A stretch of DNA of 64,000 nt from CALNYZ01 sp942490945 (GTDB taxonomy: Bacteria > Pseudomonadota > Gammaproteobacteria > UBA6429 > Thiohalophilaceae), in NCBI GenBank assembly GCA_942490945.1, contig CALNYZ010000044.1, forward strand, positions 62,001 through 126,000, in the 5' to 3' direction. Below, piece after piece: positions 43,402 through 52,734 of the stretch. The translations under genes and the position numbers were made by a program. The stretch's first letter is position 1, and each line of letters opens with the position of its first letter. A model generated the notes under the pieces. That model was not told where the DNA came from. It saw only the letters and a list, made by a program, of their open reading frames with translations, and made no database searches.

Positions 43402-44382
43402 TTATTTTTCCTTCAGGCCATAAAGAAATGCTAACAACGCTTCAAAATCCTGCTTCCTTTCAGCTGATGTGCTGTTCATGTAACCTTTATTTTGCAGGAT
43501 ACTGATCAATTTGCGTGGTGCAACACGATGGTTTCCAACTATCTCAACATGACCAGCGTGTAACTCGACGTTATCCAGGCGTTTGTCCTGATCAACTGCA
43601 GCAAAATACTGTTCGTCGAGACTGAAAACATAATCATCCTCGATACAATTACCAGTGGCATCATGGCGACGGCAGGTATTATTTTCATTCGTAACAATCT
43701 TCAGGTAATTCTTTACTTGAGGTATCAGCTCACCGGGGTTTTTTATAAACTCGGAGTGCTCGGTTATCTCATACCATTTATCACCACTAACTGCATAACA
43801 AATGGGTACGATCAAACCCAGCGTAACGACTTGCCAAACAGTAGAGCCACAATGCGACGCCGCCTCAATTCCACCGAGAGGCGCAGATATTGTTATCAAG
43901 CCAAGGTTGATATTCTCGCCATGGAGTGACGGCTCTCGTTCACGCACCAGCGCCTTCCGTGTAATCAGACCACCCTGGCTATGACCGATGATAGTAACGT
44001 CCTTATTCTGTGTTGCTGCATTCAGTTTTTTCACTGCCTGGATTAACTGCGCTGAACTCAGCATCAGGCTATCCCTGTCATCATAGGTGAAGCATGCCGC
44101 TTGCTGCCCATGAAATGCGAAAACTTCAGCCAATGCGCGAAAACGACCAGCCGAAGCAAAACAACCATGGGCAAGAATAGTCACCGGGGATGAGGAATTT
44201 ACATGCAGAGTGCGATCTGGATTATCGGTACACGGACCCAGACCGTCTATTTTTAAACTCAAGTCTGGTTCTGGCAAGGTACCACGATCATATCTCCACA
44301 AGGCTGGATCATCCGAAAACGTAGTGCTACAACCCGACAGACCCAGTACCATAAAACCGAGGAATATAGTTAGAATTTTCAT
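43402..44382 (-). CDS. Alpha/beta hydrolase lipoprotein
   Basis: 326 residues; lipobox LSGC with Cys18. The hydrolase core shows ILAHGCFAS (oxyanion loop), VTIIGHSQGGLITRKAL (GHSQGG elbow with the nucleophile Ser) and VEIVGNHR near the expected His. ISAPLGGIEAASHCGS follows the elbow as in lipases and esterases. Outer-membrane or periplasmic esterase/lipase of unknown substrate. Converges with bufC, 72 bases apart. No clear Shine-Dalgarno. Confidence 0.85.
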   Translation of the reverse strand: MKILTIFLGFMVLGLSGCSTTFSDDPALWRYDRGTLPEPDLSLKIDGLGPCTDNPDRTLHVNSSSPVTILAHGCFASAGRFRALAEVFAFHGQQAACFTYDDRDSLMLSSAQLIQAVKKLNAATQNKDVTIIGHSQGGLITRKALVREREPSLHGENINLGLITISAPLGGIEAASHCGSTVWQVVTLGLIVPICYAVSGDKWYEITEHSEFIKNPGELIPQVKNYLKIVTNENNTCRRHDATGNCIEDDYVFSLDEQYFAAVDQDKRLDNVELHAGHVEIVGNHRVAPRKLISILQNKGYMNSTSAERKQDFEALLAFLYGLKEK

Positions 44383-44441
44383 AAAGTTGATATTCTTTTA
44401 AACTAATTTTATCCACATTTCAAGCTTGGTTGCTTAACATG

Positions 44442-44522
44442 TTAAAGGTGATGATCAAGTATTTTTAATAATCGTACCGCTTCTACTTTAAGTTCTTTAC
44501 TAAATGATTGTCGTTTTTGCAT
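44442..44522 (-). pseudogene. 5' remnant of an IS3-type transposase OrfA
   Basis: ATG at 44522 opens a 26-codon frame starting MQKRQSFSKELKVEAVRLL and ending in TAA at 44442. These residues are the helix-turn-helix start of IS3/IS911-like OrfA proteins. The remainder of OrfA and all of OrfB are missing. The flank on the 5' side (about 44523-44610) contains AGTGGACAGGCTG on the minus strand, possibly the element's terminal end. Evidence that an insertion sequence once lay here. Confidence 0.7.
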
Positions 44523-44729
44523 CGTACACTCTCTGGAGATATCATCCTCTTGTCAGCGAGTATACAGAAGAGTGAACGTTCCAGTTCAGCCTGTCCACTA
44601 TTTTTCCTGCGGCAAATTCATTATCAGGTCTTGAATTCTCAAGGTCTGTCAGTCGTAATTCATCGCGCAACATGGTGGTTTATTTCCTATACTTAGCCTT
44701 ATAACAACACGGTCAGAGCCAGCTCTTTT

Positions 44730-46133
44730 ATGGCAAATAAATCAAGATATGTGCTATTGGTTTCCGGTTATCGGAATCTGCTGCTGGCCATTTTTTGTCT
44801 GATACCCCTGCCGATAATCATCTATTTACATTTTTTCCAGGATCCATCCCTCAAGTTCACTGCGCCTGATTTTCATATTTTCGCCATCACTACCGCCATT
44901 CTTTTAGGCGTGTTTGTTTGTGTCGTCACCTGGCGTTGCTATCTGGATACCGGCGAAGTTTTTTTGCGCTGGTTAACACTTGGTTTCCTGGGCTTTGTCA
45001 TTGTCTATGCGCCACATGGTTTTCTGACTGTCTATGCAGACACCAATCCATGGCTTTTTTTATTATACGGGCCATCCTCGCGGGTTGTCATGGCCGCGTG
45101 TTTTTTCATGGCAATGCTTCACTTTAATGCGCATGATGATCTGCCCGCTTTAAGGTCCAGAAATCGCTATTGGATTACAGCCATTGGCATATTCCTGCTA
45201 ATTAATATACTCGTGGCAATTTGGGCGACCTCACATTTGCGTACTAGCCAGGGAATACGTATGACGATGGAGTATTGCGCAATCCTGCTTTATCTTGTCA
45301 GTATACTCATCATGATGTTCAGGCGTATTAGCAATCCGTTAGTATTACTACATACGATTGCAATCACCTGGTTTGCCTTGTCATCACTGTCGTTCACCTG
45401 GGGCATCATGTGGAATCACCAATGGTGGCTGGCGCATCTTGTTTTTGCCGGCGGTTTTTTTATATTAAGTTATGGTGTTGCGCTGGCCTATGCCTCTACC
45501 CGCTCTTTCTCCAAAGTATACAGTCAGGCTGAATTGCTGGCGCAGTTGCGTGCTGAACAAACGCGTAGTGAAGCGGCACTGGTTAATCTGCGCCATGCCA
45601 ATGATCAGCTGGAGAAACTGGCTGCAACCGATTCACTCACAGGTATTGCAAATCGTCGCGAATTTATTCAGCGCACCGAACAGGAAATGGCACGTAGTAT
45701 ACGTAATGAAAAAGCGCTTTCATTTCTGCTCATTGACCTTGATAAATTCAAAGCCATTAATGATAAATTCAGCCATCAGGCCGGTGACACGGTACTACTG
45801 GAATTTGTCAAACAAACCCAGACCCTGTTACGTCCAAGTGATTTGTTTGCACGCATTGGAGGTGAGGAATTTTGTATTCTACTGCCCGAAACTGATTTGA
45901 CGCAGGCTATATCGATAGCCGAACGATTGCGGAAATCAATACAACAACATGACATCAAATTTGATGGTAAGAAAATACGCGTCACCATCAGTATTGGAGT
46001 TGTACAATACCATCCACCACATGGCACCGTTGACGATTTAATGCATCGCGCTGATGTGCTTATGTACCAGGCCAAGAAGCACGGGCGTAATCGCGTTGAA
46101 TCGGAAGTCCTTCCTGACTATGACACAAAGTGA
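44730..46133 (+). CDS. Membrane diguanylate cyclase (GGDEF)
   Basis: 467 residues. About eight hydrophobic helices occupy ~15-265 (a MASE-like or 7TM sensor), then a short coiled coil (AELLAQLRAEQTRSEAAL) and a GGDEF domain (~300-465) with LTGIANRREF, IDLDKFKAINDKF and the active site RIGGEEF. An RPSD I-site lies five residues before GGEEF, so product inhibition is likely. Synthesises c-di-GMP from two GTP at the inner membrane. Third c-di-GMP protein in the window. No Shine-Dalgarno seen before the ATG. Confidence 0.92.
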   Translation: MANKSRYVLLVSGYRNLLLAIFCLIPLPIIIYLHFFQDPSLKFTAPDFHIFAITTAILLGVFVCVVTWRCYLDTGEVFLRWLTLGFLGFVIVYAPHGFLTVYADTNPWLFLLYGPSSRVVMAACFFMAMLHFNAHDDLPALRSRNRYWITAIGIFLLINILVAIWATSHLRTSQGIRMTMEYCAILLYLVSILIMMFRRISNPLVLLHTIAITWFALSSLSFTWGIMWNHQWWLAHLVFAGGFFILSYGVALAYASTRSFSKVYSQAELLAQLRAEQTRSEAALVNLRHANDQLEKLAATDSLTGIANRREFIQRTEQEMARSIRNEKALSFLLIDLDKFKAINDKFSHQAGDTVLLEFVKQTQTLLRPSDLFARIGGEEFCILLPETDLTQAISIAERLRKSIQQHDIKFDGKKIRVTISIGVVQYHPPHGTVDDLMHRADVLMYQAKKHGRNRVESEVLPDYDTK

Positions 46134-46536
46134 TGGAGGAGCAATAAAATGGCTTGTCCCATGTTAATAAATCTTTTGAAACCTGGATTACGTTAAACCA
46201 CACTACAATTTACTTTTTACTTCACTTGATGGCTATGTAGCTGTTTTCATTATGCTTTACCACCTTTACCCGCTTTGCGTTTAATAAATACACAGGTACA
46301 ATGCTGTTTATTTATACAACAGACTGAAATACGGTCAGATTTTCATATTCCAACACAAGCGACGGAAAATCATTACGGCAACGTTATATCAATACTCAAG
46401 CGTTAGCCGGCAAAGGCAGTTGTGTACGGACGTGAATCCCGCCTAATATAGGCAACCTGTCTAACGTAAATGTGACGATCACGGTTTCTGGCTAAACACT
46501 CAATAATAAAGGCTATAAGGCAGTACATACTCAAAA
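46134..46536. other. 403-base intergenic region, no established gene
   Basis: Contains GGAGGAG followed by a 15-codon frame MACPMLINLLKPGLR at 46149-46196, and on the minus strand a short coding-like tail (VFIKRKAGKGGKA then stop, about 46255-46300). Neither is convincing as a gene. Presumably carries the promoter of the RND operon. Confidence 0.35.
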
Positions 46537-49500
46537 ATGATTTCCAGACTTATAGCATTCTTTGTCACGCGTCATTTATTGACGAACTTGCTGTTTCTGG
46601 CAATTCTCGTTGCCGGCGTATTAAGCTGGTTCTCCATCAAAAAAGAAGAACGTCCCGATGTCACCTATGATTTTGTCCAGGTAACAGCATTTTATCCTGG
46701 CGCGACCGCTGAAGAAGTCGAGCATTTCGTCACGCGTGAGCTTGAAGAAGAAATCAAGCCAATCGACGGCGTGTTCCGAATCACCAGCACGGTAAACCGC
46801 GGCTCCACTGTCGTCATGATCGAACTTGAGAACGGCATACCCAATAAAAATGAAGCCATTACAGAAATACGCAATGCGGCACTTGGTACTGTGTTACCGC
46901 CTGACGTACGTGATAAACCTTATGTGCACGTATTCAAGAGTTCAAAAAAGGCCATTATTGATGTTGCTCTGATACACAAGAAAGCACACCTGCTCACAAA
47001 CGACCAGCGCCTGGAAATGCAACGCTATGCGGCCGCACTTGAACTGCAACTTGTCAATATGCCACAAATCAATAGTGTCAATCGACACGGTTATTTACAG
47101 GAAGAATTACAGATCAATGTCGATCCGGCCAAGCTGCTGCGCTACCAGATTCCGCTAAGCCAGGTAATAAATGAAGTCACCACCAATCATATACGCCAAC
47201 CGGCCGGCCATATTGAAATCAAGGATGAACCGAGCGTCACCATCAACGCACAACTTGATAATGTAGAAAAACTTAACAAACTTTTTATCCAGGCCGGCTT
47301 CCAGGGTACAGCCATTGATTTGAAATCAATTGCCACTGTGCGCACCGACTTTTCACGTGAAAAACAAATCATCAAGGTCAATGGCCATGAATCGATCATG
47401 TTTAACGTGGTGAAAAACAGTTCGGCAGGTATTCTCGACGCCATTACTGCTGTAAAAAAAGTGACGGATGAATTCAAGTCACACGGTTTGCAAGATTCCG
47501 ACGTTGAACTGATTTTACTGGATGACGAGTCATTTGAAGTTCGTAACCGTCTGCGCATCATTGCTATCAATGGTAGCATCGGCTTTATCCTGATCCTTCT
47601 CACGTTGTTTGTATTTCTAAACAAGCGCTCCGGAATTTGGGTCGCCATGGGTATACCCTTCACCATCTGCTTTACGCTCGGCGTTTCATTAATGTTGGGA
47701 TATACCATTAATAACGTCACGCTTGCCGCAGTTATTATTGTAATGGGTATTGTCGTTGATGACGCAATTGTCGTTGCAGAAAACGTCGGACGATTTCGTT
47801 CCCAGGGATACAATTCATACGATGCCGCAGTGCAAGGTACCAGCCAGGTTTTTCTCCCGGTACTGGCCAGTATTGTTACAACGTGTGCTGCGTTCGTACC
47901 TCTGTATTTTTTTGAGGGACGCTTTGGTGGCTTTGTCAGCTATATACCGTTAATTGTATTTTTAATGCTGTTCGCCAGCCTGCTCGAATCACTGATTATC
48001 CTGCCCGGACACTTGCACTTTGAAACGCCAAAAATTTTGCAGCGATTTTCAAGTGACAAAGACAACCAGCCAAAAAAACACTGGTTTGACAAACTTGAGC
48101 AATTATACGGGAATTTACTGATACGTATTTTACCCTTCAAATTTTCTATCTTGCTGTTGTTTGTATTGATGTTTGTTGGTGCGATTGTACTGGCTAATAA
48201 CAGCATGCATTTTGTCATGTTCCCCCATTCAGAAACGCGTGAAATTATCCTGTTAGGTACTGCAGACAAAAAATCTGATCGTTATGATACCGCCAATATC
48301 AGCCGTGAAATTGAGAACCTGATTATTCCTGACATAGGCAAGGAAGTAGTTGGTCTGCGTACAGAAATCGCACGTAGTCGGCACGGCAGCGTGGCAAAAG
48401 AAAATGTCTTCCGTATGATTATAGAAATCGTTCCCAAGGAAGACCGGAACATTTCGGCTGATGAATTAATCGAGCGCTGGAAACCCGCGACGAAAAACAT
48501 AGCTGGCCTGAAAAAACTATCTATACAGAAAAGTCGCTGGGGGCAATCTTCTGGTATTGCAATAGAAGTGTTGGTGCTGGAAAACGATGATGCATTACGC
48601 AACAATGCATCACAACTTTTACTCGACGCACTGAAAAAACATCCACAACTCGTTAACGCCGATATAGACAAACCGCTGACATTACCAGAATATAAAATTG
48701 ACATTAACCGTGACAAAATCAAACGCCTGTCGATTAGCGCAAAAGATATCGCAACAACGTTCAGGGCCTCCCTGGAAGGTAATGTACTTTATGAACTGCC
48801 AAAAGGCCACGAGCACATTGATGTACGATTATCTGTCGTCGATGATGCAAAGCGCGACATAGAAAGCATTCTGAAAATCCCGGTAGAAAATCGTTCAAAT
48901 TATCTGGCACCATTGGCTGACCTGGTAACGATCAAACAGGTGACATCGCCAACCTATATTAAACGTCGGGATTCGCGCCGCATATCAACCGTATTCGCTG
49001 ATTTAAAAAAAGACGCCACCAAAACTCCGTTACAAATTGCAGAAGATCTTGAAAACGGTGTATTCAGGGTAATAACTCGACTACAACCATCCACAACATT
49101 AAATTTTGATGGTGAAATTGCGGATACTCGCGAATCCCGCGGTGAACTACGCAACGCTGTCATCATGGTACTGGTGCTTATTTTTATCATTCTGGTAGTC
49201 CTGTTTAATTCAATGTCACGCGCAATTCTGATCATGCTGGCCATACCCTTTGGTGCTGTTGGCGTCATCGGCGCTTTTTATTTACATGGCCAATATTTAT
49301 TTGGTTTTTTTGCTGCAATTGGTGCGCTGGGTATGGCGGGTGTGGTTATCAATGATTCCATAATCCTGATCACAAAACTTGATTCATCAATTGATGAAGG
49401 TGCCCAGGATAACCTGTATGAAAAAGTTGCCCGAATAGTGCAAACACGACTCAAAGCCGTGGTATTAACAACCTTGACGACGGTAGCCGGTGTCATGCCG

Positions 49501-49668
49501 ACAGCTTATGGTCTCGCAGGCTATGATGCACTACTCGCCGAAATGATGATGGCATTAGCATGGGGCTTACTGTTTGGAACACTCATTACTCTTGTGCTGG
49601 TACCCAGTTTGTATTGTGCCTTGCGCGTTTCTTCGCAAATTTTTACCCGATCTGCGGGGAAAACGTAA
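46537..49668 (+). CDS. RND efflux pump inner-membrane subunit (AcrB/HAE1-like)
   Basis: 1043 residues, usual RND length. N-terminal helix, then porter domain; TM4 with the proton-relay Asp pair in VIIVMGIVVDDAIVVAENV, and twelve helices overall; second-half block FAAIGALGMAGVVINDSIIL. Starts MISRLIAFFVTRHLLTNLL, typical of the HAE/CusA-like broad group. Drives export of drugs, dyes or other amphiphiles by proton motive force. It is followed after one base by a TolC-like gene, but no periplasmic adaptor gene lies in this operon. Confidence 0.92.
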   Translation: MISRLIAFFVTRHLLTNLLFLAILVAGVLSWFSIKKEERPDVTYDFVQVTAFYPGATAEEVEHFVTRELEEEIKPIDGVFRITSTVNRGSTVVMIELENGIPNKNEAITEIRNAALGTVLPPDVRDKPYVHVFKSSKKAIIDVALIHKKAHLLTNDQRLEMQRYAAALELQLVNMPQINSVNRHGYLQEELQINVDPAKLLRYQIPLSQVINEVTTNHIRQPAGHIEIKDEPSVTINAQLDNVEKLNKLFIQAGFQGTAIDLKSIATVRTDFSREKQIIKVNGHESIMFNVVKNSSAGILDAITAVKKVTDEFKSHGLQDSDVELILLDDESFEVRNRLRIIAINGSIGFILILLTLFVFLNKRSGIWVAMGIPFTICFTLGVSLMLGYTINNVTLAAVIIVMGIVVDDAIVVAENVGRFRSQGYNSYDAAVQGTSQVFLPVLASIVTTCAAFVPLYFFEGRFGGFVSYIPLIVFLMLFASLLESLIILPGHLHFETPKILQRFSSDKDNQPKKHWFDKLEQLYGNLLIRILPFKFSILLLFVLMFVGAIVLANNSMHFVMFPHSETREIILLGTADKKSDRYDTANISREIENLIIPDIGKEVVGLRTEIARSRHGSVAKENVFRMIIEIVPKEDRNISADELIERWKPATKNIAGLKKLSIQKSRWGQSSGIAIEVLVLENDDALRNNASQLLLDALKKHPQLVNADIDKPLTLPEYKIDINRDKIKRLSISAKDIATTFRASLEGNVLYELPKGHEHIDVRLSVVDDAKRDIESILKIPVENRSNYLAPLADLVTIKQVTSPTYIKRRDSRRISTVFADLKKDATKTPLQIAEDLENGVFRVITRLQPSTTLNFDGEIADTRESRGELRNAVIMVLVLIFIILVVLFNSMSRAILIMLAIPFGAVGVIGAFYLHGQYLFGFFAAIGALGMAGVVINDSIILITKLDSSIDEGAQDNLYEKVARIVQTRLKAVVLTTLTTVAGVMPTAYGLAGYDALLAEMMMALAWGLLFGTLITLVLVPSLYCALRVSSQIFTRSAGKT

Positions 49669-49669
49669 G

Positions 49670-51148
49670 ATGATACTTCGCTTCATTAACATAATATTGC
49701 TTGCAGTATTGCCTGTGATCAGCGCGTTCGCCGCCACACCGCTTACACTCGACGAATTTATATCCAGTGCAACCAAAAATGACAAGACTTTCGAAATCAT
49801 ATTGCTTGACCAGCTACCGCTCCAGTATCGGCGCGATGTGCTGTTACCGGATGGCGATATCATGCTGGATCTCAAATACCAGCATTATTTTTATCTTGAT
49901 CAAAATCGTGATGAACCCGCCGCAAGCATTGCCCTAAGCAAACTGTTTCCACTAAGTGGTACGGAATTATCGCTCACCTACTCCAAGACCACTTCTGCAT
50001 TAACGAGCAGTGAAACTTCCAGTGTCGAATTTCTTATCTCACAACCGATAGCAAAAAATGCCTTTGGTAAAGGAACACAATTACAGGATAAAATCATTGG
50101 TATCGAAAACGACATCATTCGTTACCAGATTATCGAGGCGTACGAAGATTATCTGGCGAGCCTGACAGCTGTTTACTACAACTGGTACTCGGCATATGAA
50201 AACCTGAAAGTTGGCAATGCATCATTGGCATCAAATCAAAAATTAATGGCAAATATTCTGGACAGACAACGCCAGAAAATCGCACTGCCTATTGACGTTA
50301 ACAAAATGAAATTGCTGCTGGTAGGAAAAAAAGAGAACATCATTATCCTGCAGGAGATATATGATAACTACACCAACCTTGTCTACAAGGCCATTGCACA
50401 TAACCAGCCAATTATACTGACACCAGAACAGCCTCGACAAAAAATAACTTCGGTAAATTTTGACAGTGACTATAAACAATTTGTCGCCAACAGCCGTACT
50501 TATCATACTTTACGTTTGCTCGAAAACCAGGGCACACTTGAAGTTAAAAAAGCGGCTGACGATTTACTCCCGTCGACCAACCTTTTGCTGGGCTATCGCG
50601 TGGATGGACAGGATTCCAGTCTTCGTAATAGCCAGGACAGTGTCTTCGCCGGTATCCAGTTATCCTGGCCGGTTGCACGTACTGTCGATAAAGCCCGCGA
50701 AAAACTTGCCCAGATAAAACACAGCAAGACACTGCTTTCAAATGTGAATAAATATGCCGAATTACAAACGAATCTGAAAAACCTGTATCAACAAATTCAG
50801 CGAGAACAAAAACTGATTGGCGTTGCAAAAGAAAAAGTCAAATTGGCCAGGGCTATTTTAAAGGATGAAGCAGAAAACTATTCCTTCGGGAAAGTAACCC
50901 TGAATGATTATATTGATGCCGTGAATACGGTCGATGAAAACCAGTTTAATCTGACTGACCACATTGTGCAGCTCAGTAAATTACAGGTTGAATGGTTACG
51001 ACTGACAGACCAGCTGGTTAATAACAAAATTCTGCACGATCAAATACCGCAAGTTGATTACTCGAAAATACAGCATCAAATAAACCAGAATGGTAGAGTT
51101 ATTCCTGGCCTACTCCCTGAAGTTTCCGATCCTCTTCTCACTCCCTAA
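49670..51148 (+). CDS. TolC-family outer membrane efflux protein
   Basis: 492 residues from ATG 49670, one base after the RND stop; a frame start at 49574 overlaps the pump and is not needed. Signal peptide ~1-19 (ISAFA). Two OEP repeats: first half with TPLTLDEFISSATKND and ISQPIAKNAFGKG, second half with SWPVARTVDKAREKL and LNDYIDAVNTVDENQF. Forms the trimeric outer-membrane tunnel. Cotranscribed with the RND pump. Slightly shorter and more divergent than E. coli TolC. Confidence 0.88.
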   Translation: MILRFINIILLAVLPVISAFAATPLTLDEFISSATKNDKTFEIILLDQLPLQYRRDVLLPDGDIMLDLKYQHYFYLDQNRDEPAASIALSKLFPLSGTELSLTYSKTTSALTSSETSSVEFLISQPIAKNAFGKGTQLQDKIIGIENDIIRYQIIEAYEDYLASLTAVYYNWYSAYENLKVGNASLASNQKLMANILDRQRQKIALPIDVNKMKLLLVGKKENIIILQEIYDNYTNLVYKAIAHNQPIILTPEQPRQKITSVNFDSDYKQFVANSRTYHTLRLLENQGTLEVKKAADDLLPSTNLLLGYRVDGQDSSLRNSQDSVFAGIQLSWPVARTVDKAREKLAQIKHSKTLLSNVNKYAELQTNLKNLYQQIQREQKLIGVAKEKVKLARAILKDEAENYSFGKVTLNDYIDAVNTVDENQFNLTDHIVQLSKLQVEWLRLTDQLVNNKILHDQIPQVDYSKIQHQINQNGRVIPGLLPEVSDPLLTP

Positions 51149-51223
51149 AAGACGGCTTGTTACCTACATTCAACTCTAATCTGATGTTACAGCGAAGTGT
51201 CAGCTATGGTGATTCCATCATCG

Positions 51224-52210
51224 TCACGCGCTGGCCTGGTGGCCGCCATAACGCTGTTTGTATTCCTTCGGCGCGAGACCGGTATAGCGTTTGAATATAT
51301 TGCGAAAAAATGGAATGTCTTCGTATCCCACTTCATAGCAGACCTGCTGCACAGTTTTAAAATCGGTTTCCAGCATTTGCTTGGCACAATTAATCCGTAG
51401 TTTATGTAAATACGTCAGCGGCGCTTCCCCGGTGGCCTGTTTAAAGCGACGAGTAAAGTTACGCGTGCTCATACCCATGCGTTGCGCTAACTCGTCCATG
51501 GTGAATTGGGCACTGAAGTATTCTTGCAGGTAGTCCTGCGCCCGTTGAATTTTCTCATCGTGGTGTTGCTGATTGAGCAAAGGCGCACTGAAGCTGGCCT
51601 GCCAGGTACGGGGTCCGTCGATCAGCAAGGCGCGGCCACATTGTTTTGCTACTTCATAACCGGCCAGTCGCTCGACCAGATACAAGCAGACATCCAGCGA
51701 GGCATACACCCCTCCCCCACAAACACGATTATCGGATTCGGTAATAAACAGTTCTGGCTTCCAGTCAACGAGGGGATAGCGTTGTCGATATTGCTCTGCC
51801 AGTGCCCAGTGGGTAGTGGCCGGCCTGTTATCGAGCAGACCAAGTTCGGCGAGCATCGCCACACCGGTGCAGACACCCGCGACGATCGTGCCCCTGTTGG
51901 CCTGACGTTTTACGAACTGCATGAGTTTGCGGTTTTTTGCGAAGACCTTTTCCAACTCCAGTCCGATACTGGGAATAAAAATCACATCGGTCTTCCTGAT
52001 TTGGCTCACGGTCCGGTCCGGCTTGATGGTGACACCTCCATCAAAGCGTACTGCCTTACCGTCTTCCGATGCGGTGACAATCTCAAATGGCGCCCCCAGT
52101 GCTTCATTGCGCAAGGTGTTCCACAGCACCCCGGCGCTGCTGAACACCTCGTAGGGACCAATCACAGGCGAAGGCAGACCGAAGCCGGGAATGAGAATCG
52201 TGATATGCAT
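51224..52210 (-). CDS. GlxA-family transcriptional regulator (DJ-1/PfpI plus AraC domain)
   Basis: 328 residues. Residues ~1-185 are a DJ-1/PfpI-like amidotransferase fold (GPYEVFSSAGVLWN, GTIVAGVCTGVAMLAELGLL with Cys in VCTG, TTHWALAEQYRQRYP). Residues ~215-325 hold two AraC helix-turn-helix motifs (AQRMGMSTRNFTRRFKQATG and QVCYEVGYEDIPFFRNIFKR). AAGAGGTC before the ATG. Divergent from the DUF4242-MBL pair and probably its regulator. Effector unknown. Confidence 0.92.
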   Translation of the reverse strand: MHITILIPGFGLPSPVIGPYEVFSSAGVLWNTLRNEALGAPFEIVTASEDGKAVRFDGGVTIKPDRTVSQIRKTDVIFIPSIGLELEKVFAKNRKLMQFVKRQANRGTIVAGVCTGVAMLAELGLLDNRPATTHWALAEQYRQRYPLVDWKPELFITESDNRVCGGGVYASLDVCLYLVERLAGYEVAKQCGRALLIDGPRTWQASFSAPLLNQQHHDEKIQRAQDYLQEYFSAQFTMDELAQRMGMSTRNFTRRFKQATGEAPLTYLHKLRINCAKQMLETDFKTVQQVCYEVGYEDIPFFRNIFKRYTGLAPKEYKQRYGGHQASA

Positions 52211-52233
52211 ATTTTGAGACCTCTTGGCGCAAT

Positions 52234-52269
52234 TGGCTTATATGCCCTCTAAGAATGGCAAATAAGCCA
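52234..52269. promoter_or_regulatory. Candidate operator between the GlxA-type regulator and the DUF4242 gene
   Basis: Inverted repeat TGGCTTAT (52234-52241) / ATAAGCCA (52262-52269). The second half overlaps a tighter palindrome TGGC-AAATAA-GCCA at 52256-52269. It lies 25-60 bases upstream of the regulator's start, suited to control of both divergent genes. Binding protein is inferred. Confidence 0.5.
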
Positions 52270-52368
52270 TCTGAGATCAAGGCCGTTTTTTGCCACACTT
52301 GTTCTCGATCACATCAGTTTCATTTGATGTCTACTTTTAAAACTTGTCTACACTTAAGGAGAACAATT

Positions 52369-52671
52369 ATGCAAACATTTACCATACGCCGCCGTAAGGC
52401 CTGGAAAAATGCCCAGGAACTCGAAGCCACTGCCGGCATTTCATTGCGTATCGGCAATGATGAAATGGCCGATCAGGTGCGCTGGATCCGTTCCTATGTG
52501 GTAACGGAAGACGATGGCAGCCTCGGAACTGTGTGTATTTACCAGGCAGTCAGCCCTGAAGCCATACTGGAACATGCTCGACGTGTTGGTATGCCGGCCG
52601 ACGAAATTGCACCGGTAGCCAGGACCGTGGTGATTCGTGAGGATCCCAAAGATATCGCCGAGGCGGCTTAG
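52369..52671 (+). CDS. DUF4242 family protein
   Basis: 100 residues from ATG 52369, preceded by AAGGAGAACAATT; an upstream in-frame start at 52255 lacks a ribosome-binding site. Blocks VRWIRSYVVTEDDGSLGTVC and EAILEHARRVGMPADEI are the DUF4242 (ferredoxin-like, SCO4226-type) fold; a homologue binds nickel. Cytoplasmic. First gene of a pair with a secreted MBL enzyme 63 bases downstream. Role unknown. Confidence 0.85.
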   Translation: MQTFTIRRRKAWKNAQELEATAGISLRIGNDEMADQVRWIRSYVVTEDDGSLGTVCIYQAVSPEAILEHARRVGMPADEIAPVARTVVIREDPKDIAEAA

Positions 52672-52686
52672 GTGATCATGTACGCC

Positions 52687-52705
52687 CGGGGAGTCGCTCT
52701 CCCCG
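52687..52705 (+). terminator. Hairpin between the DUF4242 and MBL genes
   Basis: 7-bp GC-rich stem CGGGGAG (52687-52693) / CTCCCCG (52699-52705) with 5-base loop, 15 bases after the DUF4242 stop and 29 before the next ATG. No T run follows, so an mRNA-stabilising or attenuating element. Confidence 0.5.
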
Positions 52706-52734
52706 AGCTTGCCCTGAATAAAAAGGAGAAACCA

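Noticed and set aside
47187..47813. 208-codon minus-strand frame inside the RND gene
   Set aside because: Antisense shadow of a conserved transmembrane protein; Ser/Ile/Thr-rich composition typical of reversed hydrophobic codons.
51506..52252. 248-codon plus-strand frame opposite the GlxA-type regulator
   Set aside because: Entirely antisense to a protein with clear DJ-1 and AraC motifs; no ribosome-binding site and no recognisable domain.
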